Shown here: in pieces, positions 1 through 9,017 of the stretch | How the letters are laid out: each line of letters opens with the position of its first letter | How positions within the stretch are numbered: position 1 is the first letter of the stretch | From: Sphingobium fuliginis | GTDB taxonomy: Bacteria; Pseudomonadota; Alphaproteobacteria; Sphingomonadales; Sphingomonadaceae | DNA: 64,000 nt | Assembly: GCF_004152845.1 (NCBI RefSeq) | Contig: NZ_SEON01000002.1 | Location: 434,001 to 498,000 of the forward strand | Direction of reading: 5' to 3' | Position numbers and translations under genes: made by a program | Notes under the pieces: generated by a model | Told to the model about the DNA's origin: nothing | The model's database searches: none | Seen by the model: only the letters and a program-made list of their open reading frames with translations

Positions 1-72
1 AAATTAGGCAACATGAAAATCACCTGAGGGATTCGCGCAGGCGGATCGAATCGACAGAGGAGAAGCGGGACT

Positions 73-258
73 ATGCTGTTGCGAGAGGTCGAAAAATTTC
101 TGCGGGAAAACGGCATTCCCGCGACCCGGTTCGGCCGCGAGAGCGTGCGCGATCCCCGGCTGGTCTTCGACCTGCGCAGGGGCCGCGAACCCGGCATGAG
201 AATGAAGAGGCGAGTAGAACATTTCATGAACACATATCGCAGGAGCATGGGCGAATGA
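73..258 (+). CDS. Small basic protein, possible helix-turn-helix fold (61 aa)
   Basis: The product is 61 residues, basic and predicted helical, with the segment ATRFGRESVRDPRLVFDLRRGRE. That pattern (a helix, then FGR, then DPRLV.DL..GR) resembles very short DNA-binding proteins that I recall from alphaproteobacteria, but I cannot name a family. The ATG is preceded by an AGGAG-type ribosome binding site about 12 bases upstream. The stop overlaps the start of the next gene by four bases (ATGA), so the two are very likely co-translated. Function is unknown; a regulatory role is an inference from composition only. Confidence 0.7.
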   Translation: MLLREVEKFLRENGIPATRFGRESVRDPRLVFDLRRGREPGMRMKRRVEHFMNTYRRSMGE

Positions 259-623
259 CAAGCATCCACGTGAACGCTCCCATCCGGAATCTGCTCCAAA
301 ATGAAGGTGCGGCGAAAGCGCGCGACCCCCTGCCCCGTCTGCTGTCGCAACTGATCGCGCGGGCGGGTGGAACCGTCATGGTGGAACGCGCCGTCAGCCG
401 TCCCTGGGCGAGCGCGCTGTTCCAGGGGCGGCGCCATGTCGTCGCGCTGACCCTGGCCGGGCCCGATGCGGCCGAGCGGCGCGCAGCCTTTGTCCAGGGA
501 ATCGAAGAAGCGGAATGGAGCCTGTCCGGCCATTTCGTCGCGGACATCAGCATCGACTGCCGCCGTCCGGTGCCGGGCGGCGAGTGGGTCGAATTGTCGG
601 CGCTCACCATAGAGGACTGGTGA
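255..623 (+). CDS. Conserved hypothetical protein (122 aa)
   Basis: This 122-residue soluble protein has no signal peptide or membrane segment. It looks like a compact alpha/beta domain, with strands around VVALTLAG, HFVADISIDCRR and EWVELSALTIED. I do not recognise a named family. It starts within the stop codon of the upstream 61-residue gene, so the two form a translationally coupled pair. The downstream gene is convergent and begins 46 bases after this stop. Confidence 0.75.
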   Translation: MTSIHVNAPIRNLLQNEGAAKARDPLPRLLSQLIARAGGTVMVERAVSRPWASALFQGRRHVVALTLAGPDAAERRAAFVQGIEEAEWSLSGHFVADISIDCRRPVPGGEWVELSALTIEDW

Positions 624-669
624 GAGCCATCAAGGGAGAGCGCCCGTCAGCGCGCTCTCGCCTGCCGGT

Positions 670-1536
670 TCAGCGGGCGCGGCCGGCCATGGTCCGCAAA
701 GTCCCCAGAGCGGCGCGCAGGGCCTCATCGACGCCCTGCTCCACCTTATCGCGCACGGGCACGGCGGCTTCGACCGGCATGTCGGCCAGAACGGAGGCCG
801 GCCGGCCCATGCGCTTGCGCTGGGCAAGACCCTGTTCCAGCCTTTGGGTCAGCTCCGCCAATGAAAGATGCTCGATGGGCGCAGGCGCGGGAGCGGTCTC
901 GGGCTGCGCCGGCTGCGCGATCTCCTGAGGGTCGGCATCGACGGTCTCCGACGAAAATGCGCGCTGCAGGCGTGCGAAGGCCGTTTCCTCCGTCATCTTG
1001 TCCGGCATGCCGGGAATGGAAAGGCTGCCCGGCGCGGTGATGGGCGCCTCGACAGCGGCTTCCGCCTCCCCATCTTCGCGTCCGGGCGCGGTGCGGGCGA
1101 AAATGTCGAGGCCGCCAAAGTCGCGGCTGGCGAAGATCGGCGGACGCGCGGGGGCATCGGGATGGGCGTCGGCACGGCGCAGCGCCGGACCCGACCTGCT
1201 CCGGTCACGCGACAGCCAGTTCAGCTTCGACAATGCAAAACCCATTTCACTCACTCCTGCGGCGCCGTTCCCGCGCCCTTGCTTGTCATGCGTCAGCAGA
1301 GCGACGCGCTTTTCCCTTTGTCCCGCCCAGATCAGGCCCAGGACCATCGCCGCGCCGGAACCCGCCAGCAGCAGACGGGCCTTCAGCCCCAGCGGCGGCG
1401 CGGCGGCCGGGATGACTTCGCTAAGGCCACTCGACGCCACGACCGTTTCGACCAGCCCTGTGGGCAGCGAGAAGAGGAGCAGCCCGGCCCCGAGCGCGCC
1501 CGAAAGCGCCTTCAGCAGCCCACGCATTCTTCTCAC
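670..1536 (-). CDS. Membrane protein of unknown function downstream of an exosortase-type glycosyltransferase
   Basis: The 288-residue product has two N-terminal hydrophobic segments (about residues 8-30 and 50-70). A long hydrophilic tail rich in Ala, Pro and Arg follows, which is probably cytoplasmic and partly disordered. The start chosen is a GTG that overlaps the stop of the upstream glycosyltransferase gene (GTGA); an ATG three codons later is an alternative. The coupling suggests it works with the glycosyltransferase in surface polysaccharide assembly, but that is an inference from position. No catalytic motif is visible. Confidence 0.7.
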   Translation of the reverse strand: MRRMRGLLKALSGALGAGLLLFSLPTGLVETVVASSGLSEVIPAAAPPLGLKARLLLAGSGAAMVLGLIWAGQREKRVALLTHDKQGRGNGAAGVSEMGFALSKLNWLSRDRSRSGPALRRADAHPDAPARPPIFASRDFGGLDIFARTAPGREDGEAEAAVEAPITAPGSLSIPGMPDKMTEETAFARLQRAFSSETVDADPQEIAQPAQPETAPAPAPIEHLSLAELTQRLEQGLAQRKRMGRPASVLADMPVEAAVPVRDKVEQGVDEALRAALGTLRTMAGRAR

Positions 1537-2759
1537 GCCGCCGCACGCGCCCCTTCAGGGCGCGCCAGCAATTGCCGATAGACGGGTTCGTAGCGAAGAA
1601 TGTTTGACGACCAGTTACGCTCCCGCTCCACAAAGGCGCGCGCCGCCGCGCGCCGCTCTTCCCAGAAGCCGCGATCCGCGAACATCCCCGCCAGCGCGGC
1701 GGCAAGGGCGGGCGGATCGTCAGGCGCGAACAGCGTGCCGGTGACGCCATGTTCGATCAGTTCGCGATGGCCGCCGACGCTGGACGCGGCGACCAGCCGA
1801 CCCTGCGCCATCGCCTCCAGCGGCTTCAACGGCGTCACCAGATCGGTGAGGCGCATCGACTTGCGCGGATAGGCGAGGATGTCGACCTGCGCATAATAAT
1901 CCTCGACCTGATCGTGCGGCACGCGGCCGACGAAGACGATATGGTCGGCAAAGGGCGAGGCCATGGCCCGGTCGCGCAACGCCTGCTCGCACGGGCCGCC
2001 GCCGACCAGCAGCAGCTTCGCCTTCGGGCGGGCGCGCACGAGTTTCGGCAGGGCGGCGATCAGGTCGTCCAGCCCCTCATAATCGTAGAAGCTGCCGATG
2101 AAGCCGACAACGTCGGCGCCCTCCAGCCCCAGTTGCGCGGTCAGCGCAGGATCGCGGGGAACGGGCGTGCCGAACTGGTCCATGTCGACGCCATTGGGCG
2201 AGACGATGATCTTGGCCGCGTCGATTCCCCGCGCCACCAGATCGCCGCGCAGGCCTTCGCAGATCACGGCAACCGCATCGGCTGCGCGGACGGCATGGGT
2301 TTCCAGTTGCCGTGTCAGCCAGTAGCGCGGACTGCCCTCCGTCCCGGTGCCGTTGCCGACCGCCGCATCCTCCCAGAAAGCGCGGATCTCGTAGATCATG
2401 GGGATATTGTGCCGCTTCGCCACCTTCTGCGCCGCGATCGCGTTCAGCACCGGCGAGTGGGCGTGGATGATGTCGGGCCGCCACTGGCGCACCAGCATAT
2501 CGATGGCGTCGGCATGGGCGGAAATGTCGCGCCATTCGCGCAGCAGCGGATGGCCGCCGGTCGATTCGCCGGGCGTGCGGTGGAAATGCAGGCCGTCGAC
2601 CACCTCCTCCAGCGGCCCCGGCGCGGCATGGCGATGGCCGGTGATGCCGCGCACGTCCCAGCCCTTCGCCAATTGCGCCCGCAGGATCGCGCGGGTGCGG
2701 AAGGTGTATCCGCTATGCATGGGCAGGCTGTGGTCCAGCACATGGAGAATCCGTGTCAT
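1533..2759 (-). CDS. Glycosyltransferase family 4, exosortase-A-associated type
   Basis: The 408-residue GT-B enzyme begins MTRILHVLDHSLPMHSGY, which is typical of the glycosyltransferases found beside exosortase A and PEP-CTERM polysaccharide genes. The N-terminal half carries the acceptor domain (DIIHAHSPVLNAIAA). The C-terminal half carries the sugar-nucleotide domain (VIVSPNGVDMDQF, FVGRVPHDQVEDYY, PLKPLEAMAQGRLVAASSVGG). It should transfer a sugar from a nucleotide donor to a lipid-linked or polysaccharide acceptor on the cytoplasmic side of the membrane. It is divergent from the O-ligase operon at 2939. No exosortase gene lies in this window. Confidence 0.88.
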   Translation of the reverse strand: MTRILHVLDHSLPMHSGYTFRTRAILRAQLAKGWDVRGITGHRHAAPGPLEEVVDGLHFHRTPGESTGGHPLLREWRDISAHADAIDMLVRQWRPDIIHAHSPVLNAIAAQKVAKRHNIPMIYEIRAFWEDAAVGNGTGTEGSPRYWLTRQLETHAVRAADAVAVICEGLRGDLVARGIDAAKIIVSPNGVDMDQFGTPVPRDPALTAQLGLEGADVVGFIGSFYDYEGLDDLIAALPKLVRARPKAKLLLVGGGPCEQALRDRAMASPFADHIVFVGRVPHDQVEDYYAQVDILAYPRKSMRLTDLVTPLKPLEAMAQGRLVAASSVGGHRELIEHGVTGTLFAPDDPPALAAALAGMFADRGFWEERRAAARAFVERERNWSSNILRYEPVYRQLLARPEGARAAA

Positions 2760-2838
2760 GGCGACGAGTCTTGCCGAAAAAGGTTTAACGGGCCGTCAAC
2801 TCTGTTGGGTTAGGGGTGGGAGGGTTCGGGCTTCAGTA

Positions 2839-2912
2839 CAACATGCTCCTGCGAAGGCAGAAGCCTAGTCCTGCCGTCCGGCCTGGGCTTCTGCCTTTGC
2901 AGGAGCATGTTG
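2839..2912. repeat. Intergenic palindromic repeat (sphingomonad type)
   Basis: Two 27-base arms (2839-2865 and 2886-2912) are inverted copies with one mismatch, around a 20-base spacer. The core is CTCCTGCGAAGGCAG. Elements with this core are, from memory, scattered between genes in sphingomonads. The copy lies in the divergent promoter region between the glycosyltransferase and the O-ligase operon. It could form a hairpin in transcripts in either direction. Confidence 0.85.
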
Positions 2913-2938
2913 GAAGTGACGGATAGCTCAAGCACGCG

Positions 2939-3067
2939 ATGATCGACGCCCTTTCCCTTCTCATCAGCCATGGCGTCATTCTGCTGGCGGCCTGGCGGCT
3001 GCTGTCGCGGCCCGATCTGGATCGCGATCCTCCCTCCGGCCTGGAGGCGGAGAGCGGCGATGCGTGA
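2939..3067 (+). CDS. Small single-pass membrane peptide (42 aa) overlapping the O-ligase gene
   Basis: This short reading frame starts at an ATG and encodes MIDALSLLISHGVILLAAWR followed by a polar, acidic tail, 42 residues in all. It has one clear hydrophobic segment (residues 4-20). Its stop codon overlaps the start of the ligase-like gene by eight bases, which suggests coupling. It may be a real small subunit or only a coupling leader peptide. It is supported by position and codon character, not by a recognised family. Confidence 0.55.
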   Translation: MIDALSLLISHGVILLAAWRLLSRPDLDRDPPSGLEAESGDA

Positions 3068-4421
3068 CCTGTTCTTCGTCGCCTTCCTCGGCGCTTTCTT
3101 CCTGCTGGGCTTCCGCAGGCCGTTCCTGCTGATCGCGGTCTATGCCTATATCGACATCGTTTCGCCCCAACGGCTCTCCTATTTCCTGCTGAACAGCATC
3201 CCCATCTCCTTCATCGCCTTCGTACTGGCGGTGGGGGCGTGGCTGCTGGTGGACGACAAGAAGGATTGCCGACTGTCTGCGCGGCAGGCGATCCTGCTGC
3301 TGTTGTTAGTCTGGTGCGGCTATACCACGGCGACGGCAGACTTTCCGATCAACGCCGCGAGCAAATGGGCTTGGGTGTGGAAGGCGATGCTGTTCGCCAT
3401 CTTCCTGCCCGTCACCCTGCGCACCCGCCTGCGGATCGAGGCGCTGGCCCTGTTCATGGTGCTCTGCGCCAGCACGATCATCATCAATGGGGGCATGAAG
3501 ACGGCGCTGTCGGGGGGCGGCTATGGCGTGCTGAACCTGATGGTCGACAACAATAGCGGCCTTTATGAAGGCAGCATCATTTCGACCGTCGCCATTTCGC
3601 TGATCCCGCTGATCCTCTGGCTGTCGCAACATGGCACCGTCTTTCCGCCCGACTGGCGGGTCAGGCTGTTCGCCTATGCGCTCTGTTTCGCCTGCCTTCT
3701 GATGCCCATCGGCACGGAGGCGCGCACGGGCCTTGTCTGCATCGCCGTGCTGGCGGGGCTGATGCTGATGCGGTCGAAGCGGCGGTTCATCTACGGCCCG
3801 CTGATGGCGCTGGCGGCGCTGGCGACCATCCCCTTCCTGCCGGCCAGCTTCACGCAGCGCATGTCGACCATAGAGAATCACAGCCAGGACGAAAGCGCCT
3901 CCACCCGGCTGGCCGTGTGGAAATGGACGCTGGACTATGTGGGCGAGCATCCGGGCGGCGGCGGTTTCGACAATTATCTGCAGAACAGGTTCACCTATGT
4001 CATGCAGGAGCGGGTGATCGACGCCGCCGGATCGCGCATGGAAAAGCGCATCGTCACCGACCATGGCCGCGCCTATCACAGCGCCTATTTCGAGATGCTG
4101 GGCGAGCAGGGCTATTTCGGCTTCTTCCTCTGGGCGCTGCTGCACCTCATCTGCTTCATCCGGACGGAGGCGATCCGGCGCATGTACCGGAACCGGGAAG
4201 GCGATGAAGCCTGGGTGTCGCCCTTCGCGCTCGCCCTGCAACAGGGCCATGTCATCTATATGGTGGGATCGCTGTTCGTGGGCATCGCCTATCAGCCCTT
4301 CATCTTCATGATGCTGTCGTTGCAGATCGGCCTCGACACCTATTTGACCCGGAAGCGCAAGTTGGCCGCGCGCCAGCCGTTATTTCCCGCAACACCCGTC
4401 GCGCAAGGGAGCGCCGCATGA
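3060..4421 (+). CDS. O-antigen-ligase-like protein of the exosortase-A system
   Basis: The 453-residue integral membrane protein has about ten to twelve hydrophobic segments. It starts MRDLFFVAFLGAFFLLGFRR, as do the putative O-glycosylation ligases linked to exosortase A. The long loop between about residues 280 and 350 contains STRLAVWKWTLDYVGEHPGGGGFDNY, the usual place of the Wzy/WaaL-type periplasmic loop. It should join or polymerise polysaccharide units in the periplasm. An in-frame ATG at 2970 exists, but the 3060 start matches the family N-terminus and overlaps the preceding peptide gene. The next gene overlaps its stop by four bases. Confidence 0.85.
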   Translation: MRDLFFVAFLGAFFLLGFRRPFLLIAVYAYIDIVSPQRLSYFLLNSIPISFIAFVLAVGAWLLVDDKKDCRLSARQAILLLLLVWCGYTTATADFPINAASKWAWVWKAMLFAIFLPVTLRTRLRIEALALFMVLCASTIIINGGMKTALSGGGYGVLNLMVDNNSGLYEGSIISTVAISLIPLILWLSQHGTVFPPDWRVRLFAYALCFACLLMPIGTEARTGLVCIAVLAGLMLMRSKRRFIYGPLMALAALATIPFLPASFTQRMSTIENHSQDESASTRLAVWKWTLDYVGEHPGGGGFDNYLQNRFTYVMQERVIDAAGSRMEKRIVTDHGRAYHSAYFEMLGEQGYFGFFLWALLHLICFIRTEAIRRMYRNREGDEAWVSPFALALQQGHVIYMVGSLFVGIAYQPFIFMMLSLQIGLDTYLTRKRKLAARQPLFPATPVAQGSAA

Positions 4422-5113
4422 AGGGCGAACTGAAGATATTGGGCGCGGCCCACGGCCTGCTGCTGGGGCTGGTGCTCGCCGCGCCGCTGATTGCGCCGGC
4501 GCTGCTGCCATGGGGCGCCGAAGCGCTGTTCATCATCGCCGCCTTCCAGTTGCGGCTGGCCGACCGGCGCTGGGATACCCGCGCGGGGTTGCAGGGGTGG
4601 ATCAGCCACATCCGCATGGCGCCGTTGCGACTGGTGCCCTGGGCCGGGACGGCGGTCGTGGCGCTGATCGCGGGACCGGAGCAGGCCCGGCTCGCCACCG
4701 CAATCCTCATCGCCGTCGCCATGGGCGAATTGCTGATCTATCCGGTCATCGCCCATCTGCTCGGCCGCATGCCGCGCCTGGGTCTGGCGGGCGCGATCCT
4801 GCTGCTGCTGATCGGCTGCGGCCTGGCGGAACCGGCACAGGCGGCGCGTTTCGCCATGGCCTTCGCGCTGGGCGTCGGCGGATGCGTCTTCTGGCTGCGC
4901 GGGCCCGATGGCGAGCCGGGCGCGACTTTGCTGGCGCTGGGCGGATCGGCCGCCGCGACGGCAATCGCCCTGCTGCTGCCGGTGGCGCAGTCCGTGGCGA
5001 TTCCCGCCGCGATCCTTTGCCTGACGCTGACGCTCGCCCATCTGTCGGTGATGCGCCGTCACCCGCTCCATTGGCGGTTGCCCAGCGGCATGCGGTTCAT
5101 GCGGATTCATTGA
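4418..5113 (+). CDS. Multi-pass membrane protein of the O-ligase operon (231 aa)
   Basis: The product has about seven hydrophobic segments spread over 231 residues and no signal peptide. It starts inside the stop codon of the ligase-like gene (ATGA overlap), so it belongs to the same operon. I recognise no family. Its position suggests a helper for polysaccharide polymerisation, ligation or export, but no motif confirms this. Confidence 0.7.
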   Translation: MKGELKILGAAHGLLLGLVLAAPLIAPALLPWGAEALFIIAAFQLRLADRRWDTRAGLQGWISHIRMAPLRLVPWAGTAVVALIAGPEQARLATAILIAVAMGELLIYPVIAHLLGRMPRLGLAGAILLLLIGCGLAEPAQAARFAMAFALGVGGCVFWLRGPDGEPGATLLALGGSAAATAIALLLPVAQSVAIPAAILCLTLTLAHLSVMRRHPLHWRLPSGMRFMRIH

Positions 5114-5202
5114 GGGTTGCGCTTCGGTCATTGGCCACTTCCAGCCATTCCCCTATCGCGCATTGCGGAACGAAGCGAGGAACGGCGGGTTGAGGAAAAA
5201 CC

Positions 5203-6210
5203 ATGCCGCCCGATTCCCTCGTCCATGCCAATGACAGCCTGCCGGGCATCACGCGCCGGGCGATGAAAAGAGGATGGGCCTATTTCGACGCCAGCGGCGC
5301 GCGCATCACCGACCGGGAAGAGATCGACCGGCTGAACGCCATCGCCATGCCGCCCGCCTATCGCGACTGCTGGTTCTGTCCCCATCCGCACGGTCATATC
5401 CAGGCGACCGGCTATGACGACCGGGGCCGCAAGCAATATCGCTATCACCTCGATTTCCGCGCCGCGCGGGAGGCGGAGAAATATGCCGGCTGCCCCGCCT
5501 TCGGCCGCGCCCTGCCCAGGCTGCGCGCCCGGATCGAAGCCGACCTGTCCAGGCGCGGCCTGCGCAAGGAAAAGACGCTGGCAGCCGTCGTGCGCCTGCT
5601 CGACCTGGCGAAGGTGCGCGTCGGCAACGAGCAATATGCCGCCGCGAACAAGAGCTTCGGCGCGACCACGCTGCGCCGCCGCCATGTCGACCTGCGCGGA
5701 CAGGCGCTGCGCCTGCGTTACCGGGCCAAGTCGGGGCGGGAGCATGAGCTGACCGTCACCGACCGCCGCCTCGTCCGCTTCGTTCGCGCCGTACAGGATC
5801 TGCCGGGACAGCATCTGTTCCAATATCTGGATGAGGAAGGCGTCGCCCGGCCCATCACCTCGGGCGACGTCAACGCCTATATAGCCGAAGCCATGGGCGG
5901 CGATTTCACCGCCAAGCATTTCCGCACCTGGGGCGCCTCCGTCATTGCCTTCGAAACGCTGGCGGCGGGCAGCATGTCGCTCAAGCAGATGATCGAGCCG
6001 GTCGCCGCCGCGCTGGGCAACACCCCGGCGATCAGCCGCAAAAGCTATATCCACCCCGCGCTGATCGAGCTTTGCCGCAACGGACAGGATGCATGGCGAC
6101 AGGGGCTTCGCCTGCCGCGCGCAACCCGCTATCTTTCCCGTTACGAACGCGGACTGATCGCCTTTCTGGAGGATGCCGGCGGCACGGCCGCCCTTCCGAT
6201 GGCGGCCTGA
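5203..6210 (+). CDS. DNA topoisomerase IB
   Basis: The 335-residue protein matches short bacterial, poxvirus-like type IB topoisomerases, which relax supercoils through a 3'-phosphotyrosyl intermediate. Visible features are the N-terminal domain with GRKQYRYH (about residue 76), the catalytic domain segment KVRVGNEQYAAANKSFG, and the active-site segment SRKSYIHP with Tyr282. It is a single gene with its own start; the flanking genes are unrelated. Assignment is firm from length and the tyrosine motif. Confidence 0.93.
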   Translation: MPPDSLVHANDSLPGITRRAMKRGWAYFDASGARITDREEIDRLNAIAMPPAYRDCWFCPHPHGHIQATGYDDRGRKQYRYHLDFRAAREAEKYAGCPAFGRALPRLRARIEADLSRRGLRKEKTLAAVVRLLDLAKVRVGNEQYAAANKSFGATTLRRRHVDLRGQALRLRYRAKSGREHELTVTDRRLVRFVRAVQDLPGQHLFQYLDEEGVARPITSGDVNAYIAEAMGGDFTAKHFRTWGASVIAFETLAAGSMSLKQMIEPVAAALGNTPAISRKSYIHPALIELCRNGQDAWRQGLRLPRATRYLSRYERGLIAFLEDAGGTAALPMAA

Positions 6211-6237
6211 TCCGCATCCAGAACCGCAAGGATATTC

Positions 6238-7416
6238 ATGGCCGCCAAGAAAGATACCGCCACCCTGCCGCAGATCGACGTCCGCCCGCCCAATCTGGCC
6301 GAGATGTGGCAGTCGACGGTCCACTGGTTCTCGCTCCACTATCTGCAGATCCTGATCGCCATCGGCGCGGCTGTGGCCATCTACAGCCTTTTGACGGCGC
6401 TGCGCAGCGTGGGCGGACGGTTGAAGGGGCATCCCGGCGACACTCTGGGCCTTGCCAACGTCGCCGGCCGCGCCTTTGCCCGCACCACCCATTTCTTCAT
6501 GGCGATGGTCGCCGCGCGGCTGGTGGTGAGCTATGCCCGGCCGCCGGAGATGGTGCTGAAGACCGTCGTCTTCCTCTTCACCATCGCCGCCGTCTTCCAA
6601 TGCGCCATCTGGGCGCGGGAAATCATATTGGGTCTGGTGGAACGGCGCACCTCGGCGGACGAGAGCCAGAGCCTGGCCAACGCCATGGGCCTGATCCGCG
6701 TACTCGTGACCTTCGCTCTGTTCGCCATCGCGCTGATCGTCGTGCTGGACAATCTGGGGGTGAATGTCACCGGCCTGGTCGCGGGCCTGGGCATCGGCGG
6801 CATCGCCATCGGCCTTGCGGCGCAGGGCATCTTCTCCGACCTGTTCGCCGCCTTGTCGATCATCTTCGACAAACCCTTCCGGCAGGGCGAGGTCATCACC
6901 TATGACCAGACCACCGCCCGGGTGGAGCGCATCGGCCTTAAGAGCACGCATCTGCGCGCGATGAGCGGCGAGAAGAAGGTGATCTCCAACGCCAACCTCC
7001 TCCAGAAGGAGATCACCAGCCTGCAGACGCTGGCGCAGCGGCGCGTGACCTTCGCCATCGGCATCATCTACCAGACGCCGGAGGACAAGGCCGACGCCAT
7101 CCCCGCCATGCTGAAGGAGATCGTGGAGGCGGAGGGGCATATCTTCGTCAATGCGGGGCTGGTCAGCTTCGGCGCCAGTTCGCTCGACTATCAGCTCAAT
7201 TTCGACGTGCCCGACCCCGACACCCATGATTATTTCCTTTCGCGGCACCGCGTGGGCCTGGCCATCTGGAAGCGCTTCAATGCGGAGGGGATCGAATTCG
7301 CCTATCCAACGCAGACCAGCTTTACCGCCGCGCCCGACGGCCGGGCGATCATGCCCTATCCGGAGGTGCAGCCCGTGGTGCGCGTGGACCAGCCGGGGGG
7401 CAGCGCCCCCGCCTGA
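6238..7416 (+). CDS. MscS-family mechanosensitive channel
   Basis: The 392-residue protein has hydrophobic segments at about residues 33-55, 80-100, 110-130 and 155-180. The pore-lining TM3 pattern GLVAGLGIGGIAIGLAAQ is followed by the beta domain typical of MscS (FDKPFRQGEVI, ARVERIGLKSTHLRAMSGEKKVISNANLL). It should open under membrane tension and release solutes during hypo-osmotic shock. It begins 27 bases after the topoisomerase gene on the same strand, so the two may be co-transcribed. Confidence 0.92.
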   Translation: MAAKKDTATLPQIDVRPPNLAEMWQSTVHWFSLHYLQILIAIGAAVAIYSLLTALRSVGGRLKGHPGDTLGLANVAGRAFARTTHFFMAMVAARLVVSYARPPEMVLKTVVFLFTIAAVFQCAIWAREIILGLVERRTSADESQSLANAMGLIRVLVTFALFAIALIVVLDNLGVNVTGLVAGLGIGGIAIGLAAQGIFSDLFAALSIIFDKPFRQGEVITYDQTTARVERIGLKSTHLRAMSGEKKVISNANLLQKEITSLQTLAQRRVTFAIGIIYQTPEDKADAIPAMLKEIVEAEGHIFVNAGLVSFGASSLDYQLNFDVPDPDTHDYFLSRHRVGLAIWKRFNAEGIEFAYPTQTSFTAAPDGRAIMPYPEVQPVVRVDQPGGSAPA

Positions 7417-7519
7417 CTCGCCTGACCGCATATCGGACTCGCCTTGCCTGCTCCCGCTTGCCCGGCGCATCGGCCGGAGTCAGGCGGGTGCAATGACGAA
7501 CGGACATTTCGGAACAGCC

Positions 7520-7906
7520 ATGAAAACCTGTTATTTGCTGGCCGCCGCTGCGCTCGCCTTCACCCCTGCCGCCCATGCCGAAGGGATCGGGGCCGAGGTG
7601 AATTACGGACGCGCGGACGGGCATTGGGGCACGGAAATCGGCGCCGGCTATGCGATGGATATTGCCGGCTTCAGCCTGACGCCGGGCGGCGGCGTCTATC
7701 TGCGCGATGGCGACACGAAGCTCTATGGGCGCGTCGAGGCGACCTACACCCTCCCCGCTTCCGCCACCATCGGCGCGGGCGTGCGCTTCAGCGGCGACAA
7801 TATGCGGCCCTATGCGACGCTCGCCATGCCGCTGATCCCCAAGCTGCGCGCCAAGGCCAATGTGGGGCCGAAATATTATGCGGTGGGATTGACGCTAGGA
7901 TATTGA
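7520..7906 (+). CDS. Secreted small beta-barrel-like protein (128 aa)
   Basis: The start at 7520 gives a clear signal peptide (MKTCYLLAAAALAFTPAAHA, cleavage after AHA); an ATG nine codons earlier would spoil it. The mature part is about 108 residues of alternating strands (GAEVNYGRADGHWGTEIGAGYAM) and ends in an aromatic residue (LTLGY), as outer-membrane barrels do. It may be a small outer-membrane or periplasmic beta protein. No named family was recognised. Confidence 0.7.
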   Translation: MKTCYLLAAAALAFTPAAHAEGIGAEVNYGRADGHWGTEIGAGYAMDIAGFSLTPGGGVYLRDGDTKLYGRVEATYTLPASATIGAGVRFSGDNMRPYATLAMPLIPKLRAKANVGPKYYAVGLTLGY

Positions 7907-7947
7907 GGGTCGCCCCCCTCTCCTCCTTCGTCATGCTGGGAGATAAC

Positions 7948-8922
7948 TTAATCCAAGCCCCATAGCCCGCCAGGCAGCAGCAGCCCGTCGCGCAGTTCCA
8001 GCCCCCCTTCCCGATCCTTCGCCAGCAGCAGCGCGCCATCCAGATCGATCCAGTCCGCCCCCTGCGCCACCAGCGCGGCCGGAGCCATGCCCAGCGACGT
8101 GCCCAGCATGCAGCCGACCATCACGCGGAATCCCCGCGCCCGCGCCTCTCGCGACAGGGCCAGCGCCTCGGTCAGCCCACCCGCCTTGTCGAGCTTGATG
8201 TTCACTGCGTCGAAATCCGCCAGCCGGTCGAGATCGGCCCGCGTATGACAGCTCTCGTCCGCGCAGAGCGGCAACGGCGACCTGATCCCCGCCAGCCGCT
8301 CTTCCCTGCCGTGGAAGACCGGCTGTTCGACCATCTCCACGCCCAGTTCCGCCAGCGCCTGCGCCTCCGCCACAATGTCCAGATCGTGCCAGCTTTCATT
8401 GGCGTCGACGATCAGCCGGACGTCCGGCGCGCCCGCCCGCACCGCCGCGATCCTCGCCCGGTCGCCATCCCCGGTCAGCTTGCATTTGAGCAGGCCGAAG
8501 CCGCGCCCCGCCGCTGCCCGCGCATCCGCCTCCATCTTCTCCGGATCGCCCAGGCTGATGGTGAAGGCGGTGGGCAGGGGCCTGGGCTCCTCCAGCCCCG
8601 CCAGCTTCCACACCGGCACCCCGGCGCGCTTCGCCTCCAGGTCCCAGAGCGCGCAGTCCAGCGCGTTGCGGGCGGCCCCGCGCGGCATGGCGCTCAGCAG
8701 CGCCTCCCGCTCCAGCGGCCCGGCATAGGCGTCGATCGCCGCCGCGCAGCCTTCCGCCGTCTCGCCCTCATAATAGATCGCCGTGCCCTCGCCCCGCCCG
8801 ACATGCGCGCCATCGCCCACCGTGCAGACCACGACATCCACCGACGTCTTCGCGCCCCGGCTGATGATGAAGGCCCCCGCGACCGGCCAACGTTCAACAG
8901 TCGCGGATATGATGCGTGTCAT
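7948..8922 (-). CDS. Dipeptide epimerase, enolase superfamily (L-Ala-D/L-Glu epimerase type)
   Basis: The 324-residue enzyme belongs to the muconate-lactonising subgroup of the enolase superfamily. The catalytic pair KCK is at 146-148 and Lys243 lies in NIKLDKAGG. The metal ligands are Asp173 (VDANESW), Glu200 (VEQP) and Asp222 (CADES). Such enzymes epimerise L-Ala-D-Glu from peptidoglycan turnover. The start MTRIISATVERWP fits the family; the frame stays open 31 codons further upstream. It is divergent from the methyltransferase fusion, with 95 bases between starts. Exact dipeptide specificity cannot be read from sequence. Confidence 0.88.
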   Translation of the reverse strand: MTRIISATVERWPVAGAFIISRGAKTSVDVVVCTVGDGAHVGRGEGTAIYYEGETAEGCAAAIDAYAGPLEREALLSAMPRGAARNALDCALWDLEAKRAGVPVWKLAGLEEPRPLPTAFTISLGDPEKMEADARAAAGRGFGLLKCKLTGDGDRARIAAVRAGAPDVRLIVDANESWHDLDIVAEAQALAELGVEMVEQPVFHGREERLAGIRSPLPLCADESCHTRADLDRLADFDAVNIKLDKAGGLTEALALSREARARGFRVMVGCMLGTSLGMAPAALVAQGADWIDLDGALLLAKDREGGLELRDGLLLPGGLWGLD

Positions 8923-9017
8923 CGGCGTTCCCTGTGCTGGCGATATACGGGTCCAAGCGAACCGGCTATCCCGCCGCATAACCAGTCTCGACCCGCAGAT
9001 AAAGGATAGGCGCACCC

